Below, one piece after another: positions 58,301 through 63,733 of a stretch of 64,000 nucleotides of DNA. Both the position numbers and the translations under genes were made by a program. This DNA comes from Tubiluchus corallicola (taxonomy: Eukaryota; Priapulida; Priapulimorpha; Priapulimorphida; Tubiluchidae): assembly GCA_030141605.1 (NCBI GenBank), contig JAQGDQ010000777.1, positions 27,501-91,500 of the forward strand, written 5' to 3'. The notes beneath the pieces were generated by a model that saw nothing but the letters and a program-made list of their open reading frames with translations, had not been told where the DNA came from and made no database searches. Numbering within the stretch: position 1 is the first letter of the stretch; each line of letters opens with the position of its first letter.

Positions 58301-61300
58301 GTGGCTATCGTCAGCAAACTGAAATCGGCCTACGTGACCGGCAGGGCGTCTAGAAACACTCGACTACAGGAGAACGTTTTGCTGTCGTACGGCCAGTTGG
58401 GAAGGTGGGTTATCACTAAATTATTTAATTCATTATTTATGCAGGGATGAGAATTTTGCGCGGATACGCAGAATTCCGAGTTTTTGGAAGACCAGTAGTG
58501 CCATTTTTGTAAATCGCGTAAATTCGTTGAGAAAATTTTTACGGGCCCAGTACATTATTTCGCAAGCTGACCGCTAGCTGGCAGGCCGTCACTTTGTTTA
58601 CATCACGTACATCAGTGTAACCACTTGTATATCTCTATGTATAAAAATGTAGATTCAATTGTGCGGAGTTATTTGAGTCTATTGCAGACAGTTTTTATAT
58701 ACTTTTGCATAGGAGTGGTCCGTACTTAGGCGTTTTTGAGACAATTAGGTATCATGTATCCTTGATAGTTGGGTATTTTAAATTATGCATGAAACAAGGT
58801 AATTGATATTGAAATTTGTTGCTGTGTCCAAAAGGGCTTCGCCTTTGGCCAAGAGGGCCTACGCGGCTCCCAAACCCCCAGCCTGTTTCAGAGTTTTTTG
58901 CAATTTGTCATTCTCATCCCTGCATTCAATCACTTTGCACAGCGCTTTGCTCTTTAAGCCCCTGCTGCTTTTTGCACGTGGAAACAAGGACATCACCAAC
59001 TGCAGCTCAAGCACTAGGTGACTAGGTATTTTGCACAAATATGTGCAGCGCACGGCGAAAGATTTTTAATGTTTCTATCATCATGAAAATATCATAAACC
59101 AACTCCTCCGCGAATAAATGAAACAATCGACCTTGCACGAATTTTTGTAACTCTTAGTGGTAATAATCAGATTTGTGCGATTTTTTTTATTTTTTTTAAT
59201 TCACTCACGTAAATTAGTATTCTTAAATAATTGCACCTACCAATTTTGTCATTAATTCGTTTTTGAAATTTGTTTAAAGCCTTATAGTGCATACTAGTTA
59301 GTTAAGACTTAGGAACCACCCTGTACGTACGTACACATAATTTATTTTATGCTGCATACTAGTTAGTTTAAACTTAGGAACCACCCTGTACGTACGTAAA
59401 CATAATATATTTTATAGTGCATACTAGTTGGTTAAGACTTAGGAACCACCCTGTACATACATGTAATTTATTTTGTACTGCATATCAGTTAATTAAGTCT
59501 TAGGAACCACCCTGTACTTACGTACATTTAATTCATTTGATAATGCATATAAGTTAATTAAGACTTAGGAACCACCCTGTACGTATGTACACGTAATTTA
59601 TTTTCTAAAGTGCATACTAGTTGGTCAATACTTAGGAACCACCCTGTACGTACGTAAATGTAATTTATTTTAAAGTGCATACTAGTTGGTCAATTCTTAG
59701 CAACCACCCTGTACACGTAATTTAGTGATTTTCGTCAACATCAGTATTTATTTGTGGCTGTTTTTGACAAATGAAATCTGCGCCTTATTTTTTTTGGAAA
59801 AACAGAATTGCAGACACTGAAGTCCTGCGTGTGGTCACCGTCAGTTTGTTGGACGCCATATTGCCCGGAGAACCATCAGTGACCGAAATTGCTCAGCTGC
59901 AACTGCGAGATGTCGCCGCCGGTCAAAAGCTTTCGCCGACGGATCTGTTCAACAAGTTTCGCGTGGATATCTGCTTGGTAGGTTTTCGCTTATTTCCTTT
60001 AAAGTTTTGACTATGCAAATTGTTGAAATTTTGGTGAAACTTGGGGAAACACGTGGGCCTGGGGGGGGGGTTAATTTGCCGGCTGAATTGGCGAATGAAC
60101 TTATTAGCAGTTAGGTTAGGTTCAAACTTGGTTCCGGGATGGGTGGATAGCAATTATGTGCGGATATGCGGACTGCGTATCAAATAGTACTAACACAATG
60201 CATATTGTACTATTAAATAGCAGTAATAGTAGTGGTAGTAGTAGCAATAGCAACGGCGGCGGCGGCAGCAGCAGTAACAGCAGCAGCGGTAGTAGTAATA
60301 GCCCAAATAAAACTTATTTTTGCATGTTGCAGTTTCTCGGGAACTTTCTGTATGCCAGAGTTTCGCAGAAGTCCTCTGAGGAACCGCTAGGTGTCCTGCA
60401 GAAAGTTGTCGCCATGTTCGAATTTGCCGACGTTCAGTCTTTCCTCACTGCAAATCTTCAGTATCTGTTGCCAGTTCTGGTCAGCAAGGCATCGCCCGTG
60501 GCCACGGTCATACTCAGACTCATCAGCAAACAGCTTGATATGGTAACAAATAGTTTCATGGTAACAAATAGTTTCAAATAGTTTCATTGTAACAAATAGT
60601 TTCAAATAGTTTCATGGTAACAAATAGTTTCATGGTAACAAATAGTTTCATGGCAACAAATAGTTTCAGTGGGAGGGAGAGAGAGAAAGAGAGAGAAAGA
60701 GAGAGAGGGAGAGAGAGAGAGAGAGAGAAATAGAGAAAGAGAGAGAGAGAGGAGGGAAGAGAAAGAGAAGAGAGAAGAAGAGAGGGAAAAGAGAGAGAGT
60801 AAGAGACGTCAAGTAATATGTACATTTGCTAAGTATAGAAGTTTATACACCTGGACATTTTCGTCACACTTTACAGGCTAAAAAGCAAATGTTGGCTGTG
60901 AACTTTGCTTACATTTTCTCCTATCTGGTACGAGTGCGATCGGACGTCAACTTGAAGGACGTGCTGGTCTACGTTCAGAAAGAGACGGAACTGGATCTGG
61001 GAAAATTGATGAGGCTGCATTATCAGGACATGCTTAATGAGGTGCTGCTCTACCTGTCTACACATTACAAGCAGGTATGCTGTATCTGTCTACGCTTTAA
61101 TAACAGGTATGTTCTACCTGTCTACACATTGTAAACACATATGCTCTACCTGTCTACGCATTATAAGCAGGTATGCTCTACCTGTCTACGCATTATAAGC
61201 AGGTATGCTCTACCTGTCTACGCATTATAAGCAGGTATGTTCTACCTGTCTGCACATTGTAAACACATATGTTCTACCCGTCTATACATTATAAGCAGGT

Positions 61301-63632
61301 ATGTTTTGCTTGTCTACACATTATGAGCAGGTATTCTCTACCCGTCTACACATTATAAGCAGGTATACTTTATCTGTCTACACATTATAAACAGGTATGC
61401 TTTAACTGTTTACACACTATAAGGAGGTATGCTCTACCCGTCTACACATTATAAGCAAGCATGCTTTACCTGTCTACACTTTATAAACAGGTATGTTCTA
61501 CCTGTCTACACATTATAAACACGTATGTTTTACTTGTCTTCATATTATAAGCAGGTATGTTCTACCTGTCTACACATTATAAGCAGGTATTCTCTACCTG
61601 TCTACACATTATAAACAGGTATACTTTATCTGTCTACACATTATAAACAGGTATGCTTTAACTGTTTACACACTATAAGGAGGTATGCTCTACCCGTCTA
61701 CACATTATAAGCAAGCATGCTTTACCTGTCTACACTTTATAAACAGGTATGTTCTACCTGTCTACACATTATAAACACGTATGTTTTACTTGTCTTCATA
61801 TTATAAGCAGGTATGTTCTACCTGTCTACACATTATGAGCAGGTATTCTCTACCCGTCTACACATTATAAGCAGGTATACTTTATCTGTCTACACATTAT
61901 AAACAGGTATGCTTTAACTGTTTACACACTATAAGGAGGTATGCTCTACCCGTCTACACATTATAAGCAAGCATGCTTTACCTGTCTACACTTTATAAAC
62001 AGGTATGTTCTACCTGTCTACACATTATAAACACGTATGTTTTACTTGTCTTCATATTATAAGCAGGTATGTTCTACCTGTCTACACATTATGAGCAGGT
62101 ATTCTCTACCTGTCTACACATTATAAACACGTATGTTTTACTTCTCTTCATATTATAAGCAGGTATGTTCTACCTGTCTACACATTATAAGCAGGTATTC
62201 TCTACCTGTCTACACATTATAAACACGTATGTTTTACTTCTCTTCACATTATAAGCAGGTATTCTCTACCTGTCTACACATTATAAACACGTATGTTTTA
62301 CTTGTCTACACATTATAAGCAGGTATGTTCTACCTGTCTACACATTATAAGCAGGTATCCTCTACCCATCTACACATTATAAGCAGGTATACTTTACCTG
62401 TCTACACATTATAAGCAGGTATACTTTACCTGTCTACACATTATAAGCAGGTATACTTTACCTGTCTACACATTATAAGCAGGTATTCTCTACCTGTCTA
62501 CACATTATAAACACGTATGTTTTACTTGTCTTCATATTATAAGCAGGCATGTTCTACCTGTCTACACATTATAAGCAGGTATTCTCTACCTGTCTACACA
62601 TTATAAGCAGGTATTCTCTACCTGTCTACACATTATAAACACGTATTTTTTACTTCTCTTCATATTATAAGCAGGTATGTTCTACCTGTCTTCACATTAT
62701 AAGCAGGTATTCTCTACCTGTCTACACATTATAAACACGTATGTTTTACTTGTCTACACATTATAAGCAGGTATGTTCTACCTGTCTACACATTATAAGC
62801 AGGTATCCTTTACCCATCTACACATTATAAGCAGGTATACTTTACCTGTCTACACATTATAAGCAGGTATACTTTAACTGTTTACATGCGTAAATTTGTT
62901 GAGAAAAATTTTCGGGGTTGAACCTTGTTTTCGTCGAAATTGCAACCGAAACTTTCAGTAGCATTTTTCAGTAGGTATTTATCCAGCTTACCTTTTATCT
63001 CCTAGATGTTAAAAATTGCTGAAAAATTTTGTTTATAATAGTTCAAATATAGCGTAAATATCGTTTATTTGATAATCTGTACGATTTGTAGCATGCCTTT
63101 TATGGTAATGCGGCATATCTTCATTGCTGACAAGTGTGAAGCTTTGAGGCCTCCAGACACGTAATTTGAATAAAACCAAGTTTAATTTTAGAATTTATGA
63201 AATATAGGCAACAAAATATATGCAAAATAAAATTTTTGAAGCTTCATGGTCATATGTATCATGTATCCTTGATAGTTGGGTATTTTAAATTATGCATGAA
63301 ACAAGGTAACTGATATTTTAAGACCACTTAGAGGCTCTCTATGGTCACAAAATTGCAATGTGTTGCTGCCCTCAAACCTCCAGCCTGTTTCAGAGTTTTT
63401 TGCAGTTTGTCATTCTCATCCCTGATTTCTTGATGTCATCCGCTTCTTTCTTTTCCCTACTGTCTAGGTGTTCAATGGTTTAGTGATGTTGGCCGAAAAG
63501 GACAAAACACCGCAGCAAATAATCAGCGAGGAAGAGATGGCGGAATTCTTGCAGCCGAGACTTTTGGGATTTCTCGCGTTTTTTGACGCTCATCTCCTCA
63601 ACTCCATGCGCTCCATAGATGAGAAGAAATTG
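34947..63632 (+). CDS. ATR: ATR serine/threonine kinase, N-terminal 20 coding exons (continues beyond window)
   Basis: join(34947..34996,36047..36135,37133..37261,38693..38863,40027..40301,42043..42137,43092..43371,44759..44952,46473..46578,48597..48840,49965..50123,51653..51747,52395..52600,54410..54591,56586..56712,58237..58404,59806..59977,60333..60542,60877..61074,63468..63632), 3315 nt, 1105 codons, every junction phase-consistent. ATR is the PIKK that senses RPA-coated ssDNA with ATRIP and activates CHK1. The segment covers the N-terminal HEAT-type helices and enters the UME domain. Diagnostic matches to remembered human ATR: EKRRRLS, SIPWI, PFFSLLTNFDPEVKL, LPVLVSKASPVA, NFAYIFSYLV, VFNGLVMLA, LQPRLLGFLAFF. 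FAT, kinase and FATC lie outside. Confidence 0.93.
35190..35680 (+). repeat. 109-bp tandem array preceded by an inverted copy (ATR intron 1)
   Basis: CAAGAAAAAGAACTAGCGAC recurs at 35251, 35360, 35469 and 35578, exactly 109 bp apart. The sequence at 35190-35247 (ACTAGTTTGCTGACGAGTAA ... GTCGCTAGTCCTTTTTCTT) is an inverted copy of the unit start, so the array begins with a hairpin of roughly 50-bp arms. Confidence 0.88.
36047..36135 (+). CDS. ATR: ATR exon 2
   Basis: Acceptor ttttactgcag, donor GTAAGC. Encodes VREDKELEEIRQFRSTILET then VQRVQAVKAG; aligns with the PEEYNTVVQKPRQIL region of human ATR. Confidence 0.82.
36237..36294 (+). mobile_element. hAT-type MITE remnant (right end)
   Basis: GGGGGCCTTGCTCCTCAA ... 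TTTTTTGCAGTTTGTCATTC ... CATCCCTG equals the right end of 50597-51082. Confidence 0.7.
36434..37094 (+). repeat. Dispersed repeat family E
   Basis: Colinear with 6706-7350 over its whole length. Ends about 38 bp before ATR exon 3, so it supplies part of that intron's 3' end. Confidence 0.78.
37133..37261 (+). CDS. ATR: ATR exon 3 (ends at a GC donor)
   Basis: Acceptor tttttcag. Encodes DVEDAGDLTMKLLHCVHKFM then IDNPKIFVESVGRAS...NQSR. The donor that keeps frame with exon 4 is GCAAGT at 37262; the GT four bases on breaks the frame. Confidence 0.85.
37495..37690 (+). mobile_element. LINE 3'-end remnant
   Basis: AGACATGACTTATTTACAAATC, TTTCTCAGCTTTTAACAT and GGGAACCATACCCTAGATAA match the 3' end of the LINE piece at 37800-38190; a second, shorter copy of the same tail. 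Confidence 0.65.
37800..38190 (+). mobile_element. LINE ORF2 C-terminal fragment (ATR intron 3)
   Basis: Open frame reads VKCWNNLPLDIRNSNSLNVL, KSRLKNHMCFNKLPNYF, HHTRMRVGFCQLNYDLYF, C-x-C-G-x8-H-x3-SCPL. W-N-x-LP-x-x-IR and the HTR-x-R-x-G block with a Cys/His finger are typical ends of CR1/L2/Jockey-type ORF2. 5'-truncated. Confidence 0.75.
38653..38681 (+). repeat. (TTA)n microsatellite next to ATR exon 4 acceptor
   Basis: About ten TTA units end 11 bp before the acceptor ttgttctag, replacing the usual polypyrimidine tract. Confidence 0.85.
38693..38863 (+). CDS. ATR: ATR exon 4
   Basis: Acceptor gttctag, donor GTATGT. Encodes DYTVWLFGAVLRIASEEKAS then VRRQCEDELHALLMLVKM...LIGVIS; matches human NWIITRLLRIA and following helices. 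Confidence 0.88.
38979..39020 (+). mobile_element. Pogo-type MITE end remnant
   Basis: TA-CAGTAAGTCCTTGCTTAACG resembles a pogo-type terminal repeat; the partner end is not visible. Confidence 0.45.
39297..39831 (-). mobile_element. Family-B pogo-type MITE carrying a captured EGF-like exon
   Basis: Outer parts match the family at 51083 and 53347 (TGCATATAAGGGACTC, GTGTAGCAATAATCCATAAA, CCTCGGTCTGACTCAACTTC, end ATATCCGAGGTTGGCTG-TA). Between about 39475 and 39715 there are roughly 240 bp absent from the other copies. The left terminal repeat is missing. Confidence 0.72.
39478..39574 (-). pseudogene. Captured calcium-binding EGF-like exon fragment
   Basis: On the minus strand a splice acceptor ctctgttctgccag is followed by AT|ATAAATGAGTGT, encoding DINECDTNTDSCHADATC, TNTVSSFICAC. 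D-I-N-E-C plus C-x5-6-C-x4-C pattern and F-x-C-x-C is a cbEGF module, and phase 1 entry is the usual phase for such exons. The module loses its last Cys where MITE sequence resumes. Confidence 0.72.
40027..40301 (+). CDS. ATR: ATR exon 5
   Basis: Acceptor gttttgaaag, phase 1; donor GTAGGT, phase 0. Encodes DLSNMSVGYPQLLCRFCVKN ... HQLQLILTDVLRRFHFEIIT ... LCQQLSAGSLPLKM. Confidence 0.85.
40520..40632 (+). mobile_element. Small TIR element remnant
   Basis: TACAGTAATCGCCGTTTAAT at the left and ATGTAGTATTACTGTTATAG at the right give CAGTAAT/ATTACTG ends around about 100 bp. Weakly supported. Confidence 0.4.
41165..42042 (+). repeat. 133-bp tandem array ending in the ATR exon 6 acceptor
   Basis: CACCAATACATTTGCTAACC occurs at 41193, 41355, 41488, 41621, 41754 and 41887: spacing 162 then 133 four times. 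The first and last units keep an extra 29 bp (CTTTGCGTTTCTAGGCAACG...). Each unit ends ATAGGTGGCTTCAG, and the last one is the real acceptor at 42042. Confidence 0.9.
42043..42137 (+). CDS. ATR: ATR exon 6
   Basis: Acceptor gtggcttcag (inside the repeat) is the only nearby AG giving phase 0; the AGs before 42051 and 42063 do not. Encodes YGRTSDRTMSSLLAACISVI then NLCEELQEKQEA. Donor GTAAGT, phase 2. Confidence 0.78.
42439..42561 (+). mobile_element. LINE ORF2 terminal fragment (ATR intron 6)
   Basis: Frame reads IANVGPRLWNDINDELKTVQ then PIQKFKKKYRAMIFNKYN before a stop. R-x-W-N-x-I-x-x-ELK and FKK-x-Y are typical last residues of several LINE ORF2 proteins; family differs from 37800. Confidence 0.65.
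43092..43371 (+). CDS. ATR: ATR exon 7
   Basis: Acceptor gtttatag, donor GTATTT. Encodes MATDLQRKLGRLLVALCRRD ... FAAVYTLVSALYKHPHVNMC ... VVTRVLIEKVGLHQHCE. Confidence 0.88.
44275..44575 (+). repeat. Compound microsatellite (ACGT)n, (TA)n, (TG)n
   Basis: ACGTACGTACGTACGTAC, TATATATATA blocks and GTGTGTGTGTGTGTGTGTGC follow one another in ATR intron 7. Confidence 0.9.
44759..44952 (+). CDS. ATR: ATR exon 8 (basic KRRRLS segment)
   Basis: Acceptor cattttag, donor GTAAGA. Encodes LQEVLIHCLVNEVQSQKSHS ... LPEKRRRLSVTKVAAAASK; the SPKRRRLSSSL stretch of human ATR is at the same place. Confidence 0.9.
45320..45660 (+). repeat. 83-bp tandem repeat, about four units
   Basis: CACAGTTCAAC followed by TTTCATATTCTTTG and TTCAACC-CCAGAGTGA recurs at 45331, 45412, 45495 and 45578. 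ATR intron 8. Confidence 0.85.
45955..46155 (+). repeat. Family G repeat, left arm of an inverted pair around ATR exon 9
   Basis: GGAAGATAGGATGATTTTTC ... TTAATGGTGGGCGAGCCCAA ... GATGACATCACAAACTAACA. Its inverted partner is 47620-47895. Confidence 0.8.
46473..46578 (+). CDS. ATR: ATR exon 9
   Basis: Acceptor ttgtttcag, phase 2; donor GTATGT, phase 0. Encodes ESTTDGGAVSKNEVGETLKL then VRKQVDIIIERIRLQ. Confidence 0.83.
46622..47097. mobile_element. Pogo/Tc1-type MITE with TA target duplication
   Basis: TA-CAGTCATACCTCGGTTTTCG at the left; GTTGAAAACAGAGTTATGACTG-TA at the right, imperfect inverted repeats of about 24 bp. No transposase. Confidence 0.83.
47298..47480. repeat. Long imperfect palindrome
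   Basis: TATTGCTTGTTGGTTCTTCA ... TTAGCAATATGCAACACTCT pairs with AGAATGTTGCATATTGCTAA ... GAAGCAACAAGCAATAATA; arms of about 58 bp around a 60-bp loop. Confidence 0.85.
47620..47895 (-). repeat. Family G repeat, right arm of the inverted pair
   Basis: Reverse complement reads GGAAGACAGGATGATTTTTC ... TTAATGGTGGGCGAGCCCAA ... CATCACAAACTAACAAAATT, pairing with 45955-46155 across exon 9. Confidence 0.8.
48120..48520 (+). repeat. Large compound trinucleotide microsatellite
   Basis: Runs of AGT, AGC, GGT, GAT and AAT repeats; the last block is about (AAT)20. The long ORFs drawn across it are artefacts of the repeat. Confidence 0.95.
48597..48840 (+). CDS. ATR: ATR exon 10
   Basis: Acceptor ctctttcag, donor GTATGC, phase 1 out. 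Encodes DGNLEILTCGLAVLAESVAV ... TTWEYWLPSF ... YKFYMSVLHFVAVLLYVSG. Confidence 0.86.
48871..49285 (+). repeat. Dispersed repeat family F
   Basis: Colinear with 11156-11540. It starts almost immediately after the exon 10 donor, so it occupies the 5' part of intron 10. Confidence 0.75.
49965..50123 (+). CDS. ATR: ATR exon 11
   Basis: Acceptor tagcttcag, donor GTACGT. Encodes DGMQLEANDSIDFSSLMWIV, SIPWIAVESSWVDLW, TCAQVAQMLG; human ATR has LSLPWIY here. Confidence 0.87.
50235..50490 (+). repeat. Family G repeat, partial copy
   Basis: GAAAGCCGGATGTTTTTTCAT ... GTGATGACATCACAAACTAA ... AACAGCGCAAACATTCCATG, same order as 45955. Confidence 0.7.
50489..50585. repeat. Hairpin-forming palindrome
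   Basis: AAATTTTGAGTTTAAAATTT pairs with AAATTTTAAACTCAAAATT over a 10-nt loop, and outer CAGTGTGTTATACAG pairs with CACACTGTATAAC. Confidence 0.85.
50597..51082. mobile_element. hAT-type MITE, left end truncated
   Basis: Right terminus CTCTCATCCCTG present; left starts inside the element at GAGTTTTTGGAAGACCAG. It abuts the next MITE with no base between. Confidence 0.8.
51083..51540. mobile_element. Family-B pogo-type MITE
   Basis: CAGTCAACCTCTGATATAAG at the left and TATACCCGAGGTTGACTG-TA at the right are inverted copies; interior equals 9918-10294. Confidence 0.83.
51653..51747 (+). CDS. ATR: ATR exon 12
   Basis: Acceptor attttttcag, donor GTAAAA. Encodes DEAAQCRCIDLLGMFPKGVA then PGWKIHVIRLAL; matches human QAQSRCVFLLTLFPRRI. 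Confidence 0.88.
52019..52310 (+). mobile_element. tRNA-derived SINE (+ strand)
   Basis: Same family as 12063-12335: GATGGTTTAGTCTAACGGTA head, AAAATGGTACATGCTGTTGC, GTATTTAGGGTAAAAGTGGG, TTTACAGTCGGCGATAATAG, then a long (ATT)n tail. The B box is degenerate here. Confidence 0.8.
52395..52600 (+). CDS. ATR: ATR exon 13
   Basis: Acceptor gattttcag, donor GTAAGG. Encodes TLEDSALLYSSALRAFVNIL ... LLHAALSTENKALLLTLANI ... QTVVK. Confidence 0.88.
53347..53805 (-). mobile_element. Family-B pogo-type MITE with TA duplication
   Basis: TA-CAGTTAACTGTACC at the left and ATATCCGAGGGTGACTG-TA at the right. Inverted relative to 51083-51540. Confidence 0.8.
54287..54345 (+). repeat. Family E repeat, 5' fragment
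   Basis: GAACAAGAAAAGGGGTACCT ... AGAAAAATCGCCTTAAAAAA, the start of the family; ends about 65 bp before exon 14. Confidence 0.75.
54410..54591 (+). CDS. ATR: ATR exon 14
   Basis: Acceptor ttttctctag, donor GTGAGT. Encodes RAVNFKPGSSLTRLLVLECS ... VELVAPFFSLLTNFDPEVKL G; human PFLFLLKKKIPSPVKL aligns. Confidence 0.88.
54628..55290 (+). repeat. Family F repeat, duplicated copy
   Basis: Two successive starts (GGAAAATCGGACGATTGTTA at 54628 and CGAAAACCGGACGATTGTTT at 54897) precede one full 3' half with TATTTGTCGGCCACGCGAAT. Confidence 0.72.
55419..55485 (-). pseudogene. tRNA-like relic
   Basis: Minus strand contains GATGGACTTGAAGTCCA (resembling a Ser-TGA anticodon arm) and CCTGGTTCAAATACAC (T-arm-like), preceded by GCGCTGTCTAACGATCAT. 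The T stem does not pair and no long variable arm is present, so it is not a working tRNA. Confidence 0.35.
55735..56365 (+). repeat. 22-bp minisatellite, about 28 units
   Basis: Unit GTGAAACTGGTGTTTGTTGC plus two variable bases. Variation is confined mostly to GTTTG/GTTCG and the dinucleotide before GTG. ATR intron 14. Confidence 0.92.
56586..56712 (+). CDS. ATR: ATR exon 15
   Basis: Acceptor ttattcacag. Encodes EIVSALKSLFTHVRLDGSES then MKYVEMFLSLLDDANEQIQE MFR. Donor GTTCCG is weak but is the one giving phase 2 into exon 16. Confidence 0.83.
56753..57385. mobile_element. Pogo-type MITE with TA duplication
   Basis: TA-CAGTGTTCCCTCGCTACTT at the left and ATAAGTGAGGGAACACTG-TA at the right. 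No transposase. Confidence 0.85.
57622..58106 (-). repeat. Family E repeat, inverted copy
   Basis: AAAACCCTTCATAAACATAA ... GTTTTTTAAGATATACCTTG is the reverse complement of the 36434 copy. Confidence 0.75.
58237..58404 (+). CDS. ATR: ATR exon 16
   Basis: Acceptor gttatttcag, donor GTGGGT. Encodes KVVPYLLRCGTASKDGSTEI, RVAIVSKLKSAYVTG, SRNTRLQENVLLSYGQLG R; human QISRNNELKDTLILTTGDIGR aligns. Confidence 0.9.
58442..58922. mobile_element. hAT-type MITE, both TIRs intact
   Basis: CAGGGATGAGAATTTTGC at the left and GTCATTCTCATCCCTG at the right. Best full-length reference copy in the window; no clean TSD. Confidence 0.85.
59285..59722 (+). repeat. 65-bp tandem array, seven units
   Basis: TTAGGAACCACCCTGTAC recurs at spacings of 65, 65, 61, 65, 67 and 65 bp, with CATACTAGTTAGTTAAGACT between. 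Ends about 80 bp before exon 17. Confidence 0.9.
59806..59977 (+). CDS. ATR: ATR exon 17
   Basis: Acceptor ggaaaaacag, donor GTAGGT. Encodes RIADTEVLRVVTVSLLDAIL ... EIAQLQLRDVAAGQKLSPTD then LFNKFRVDICL; human SFFSQYKKPICQFL aligns at the end. Confidence 0.9.
60200..60302 (+). repeat. AGT/AGC/GGC trinucleotide tract just before exon 18
   Basis: Open in the exon 18 frame as Ser/Asn/Gly repeats (NSSNSSGSSS ...). Ends about 30 bp before the exon. Confidence 0.88.
60333..60542 (+). CDS. ATR: ATR exon 18
   Basis: Acceptor gcatgttgcag, donor GTAACA, phase 0 both ends. Encodes FLGNFLYARVSQKSSEEPLG, KVVAMFEFADVQSFLTANLQ, YLLPVLVSKASPVATVILRL, ISKQLDM. Confidence 0.92.
60540..60668 (+). repeat. 18-bp repeat that begins at the exon 18 splice donor
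   Basis: Unit ATGGTAACAAATAGTTTC, about seven units with small insertions. The first unit is ATG|GTAACA, the real exon end, so several units re-create the donor. Confidence 0.88.
60668..60810 (+). repeat. GA-rich microsatellite
   Basis: GAGAGAGAAAGAGAGA-type purine tract in ATR intron 18. Confidence 0.95.
60877..61074 (+). CDS. ATR: ATR exon 19
   Basis: Acceptor ctttacag, donor GTATGC. Encodes AKKQMLAVNFAYIFSYLVRV, LKDVLVYVQKETELDLGKLM, LHYQDMLNEVLLYLSTHYKQ; human NNFKYIFSHLV and LKNETEIELGSLLRQDFQ align. Confidence 0.93.
61048..62888 (+). repeat. 32-bp minisatellite derived from the exon 19 / intron 19 boundary
   Basis: Unit GTATG(T/C)TCTACCTGTCTACA followed by CATTATAAGCAG, roughly 57 units. 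The first unit is the last 27 nt of exon 19 plus its donor; later units differ from exon 19 mainly by TAC to TAT. Many carry AAGCAG|GTATGT, a good donor match. Confidence 0.95.
63243..63422. mobile_element. hAT-type MITE fragment (right half)
   Basis: TGTATCCTTGATAGTTGGGT ... GTCATTCTCATCCCTG, ends 45 bp before exon 20. Confidence 0.78.
63468..63632 (+). CDS. ATR: ATR exon 20 (start of UME region), probable GC donor
   Basis: Acceptor ctactgtctag. Encodes VFNGLVMLAEKDKTPQQIIS, EEEMAEFLQPRLLGFLAFFD, SMRSIDEKKL. Human reads VFNGLSILA and LQPKLLGILAFF. Frame stays open to 63695, but no GT donor is convincing; GCAAGT at 63633 is. The 3' boundary is therefore less certain than the exon. Confidence 0.85.
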
Positions 63633-63733
63633 GCAAGTTCATTACAGAGTTGTAAAATGATACGAATGATATTATTAATGATACAAATTTATTGAAAAAT
63701 GATACTGTATTGTTTACATGCGAATCATCCATC

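Noticed and set aside
60669-60881. Arg/Glu-rich ORF in intron 18 of ATR
   Set aside because: Translation of a GA microsatellite.
61075-62888. CRISPR-like array
   Set aside because: Contiguous tandem units without unique spacers, in a eukaryotic intron, matching the neighbouring exon.
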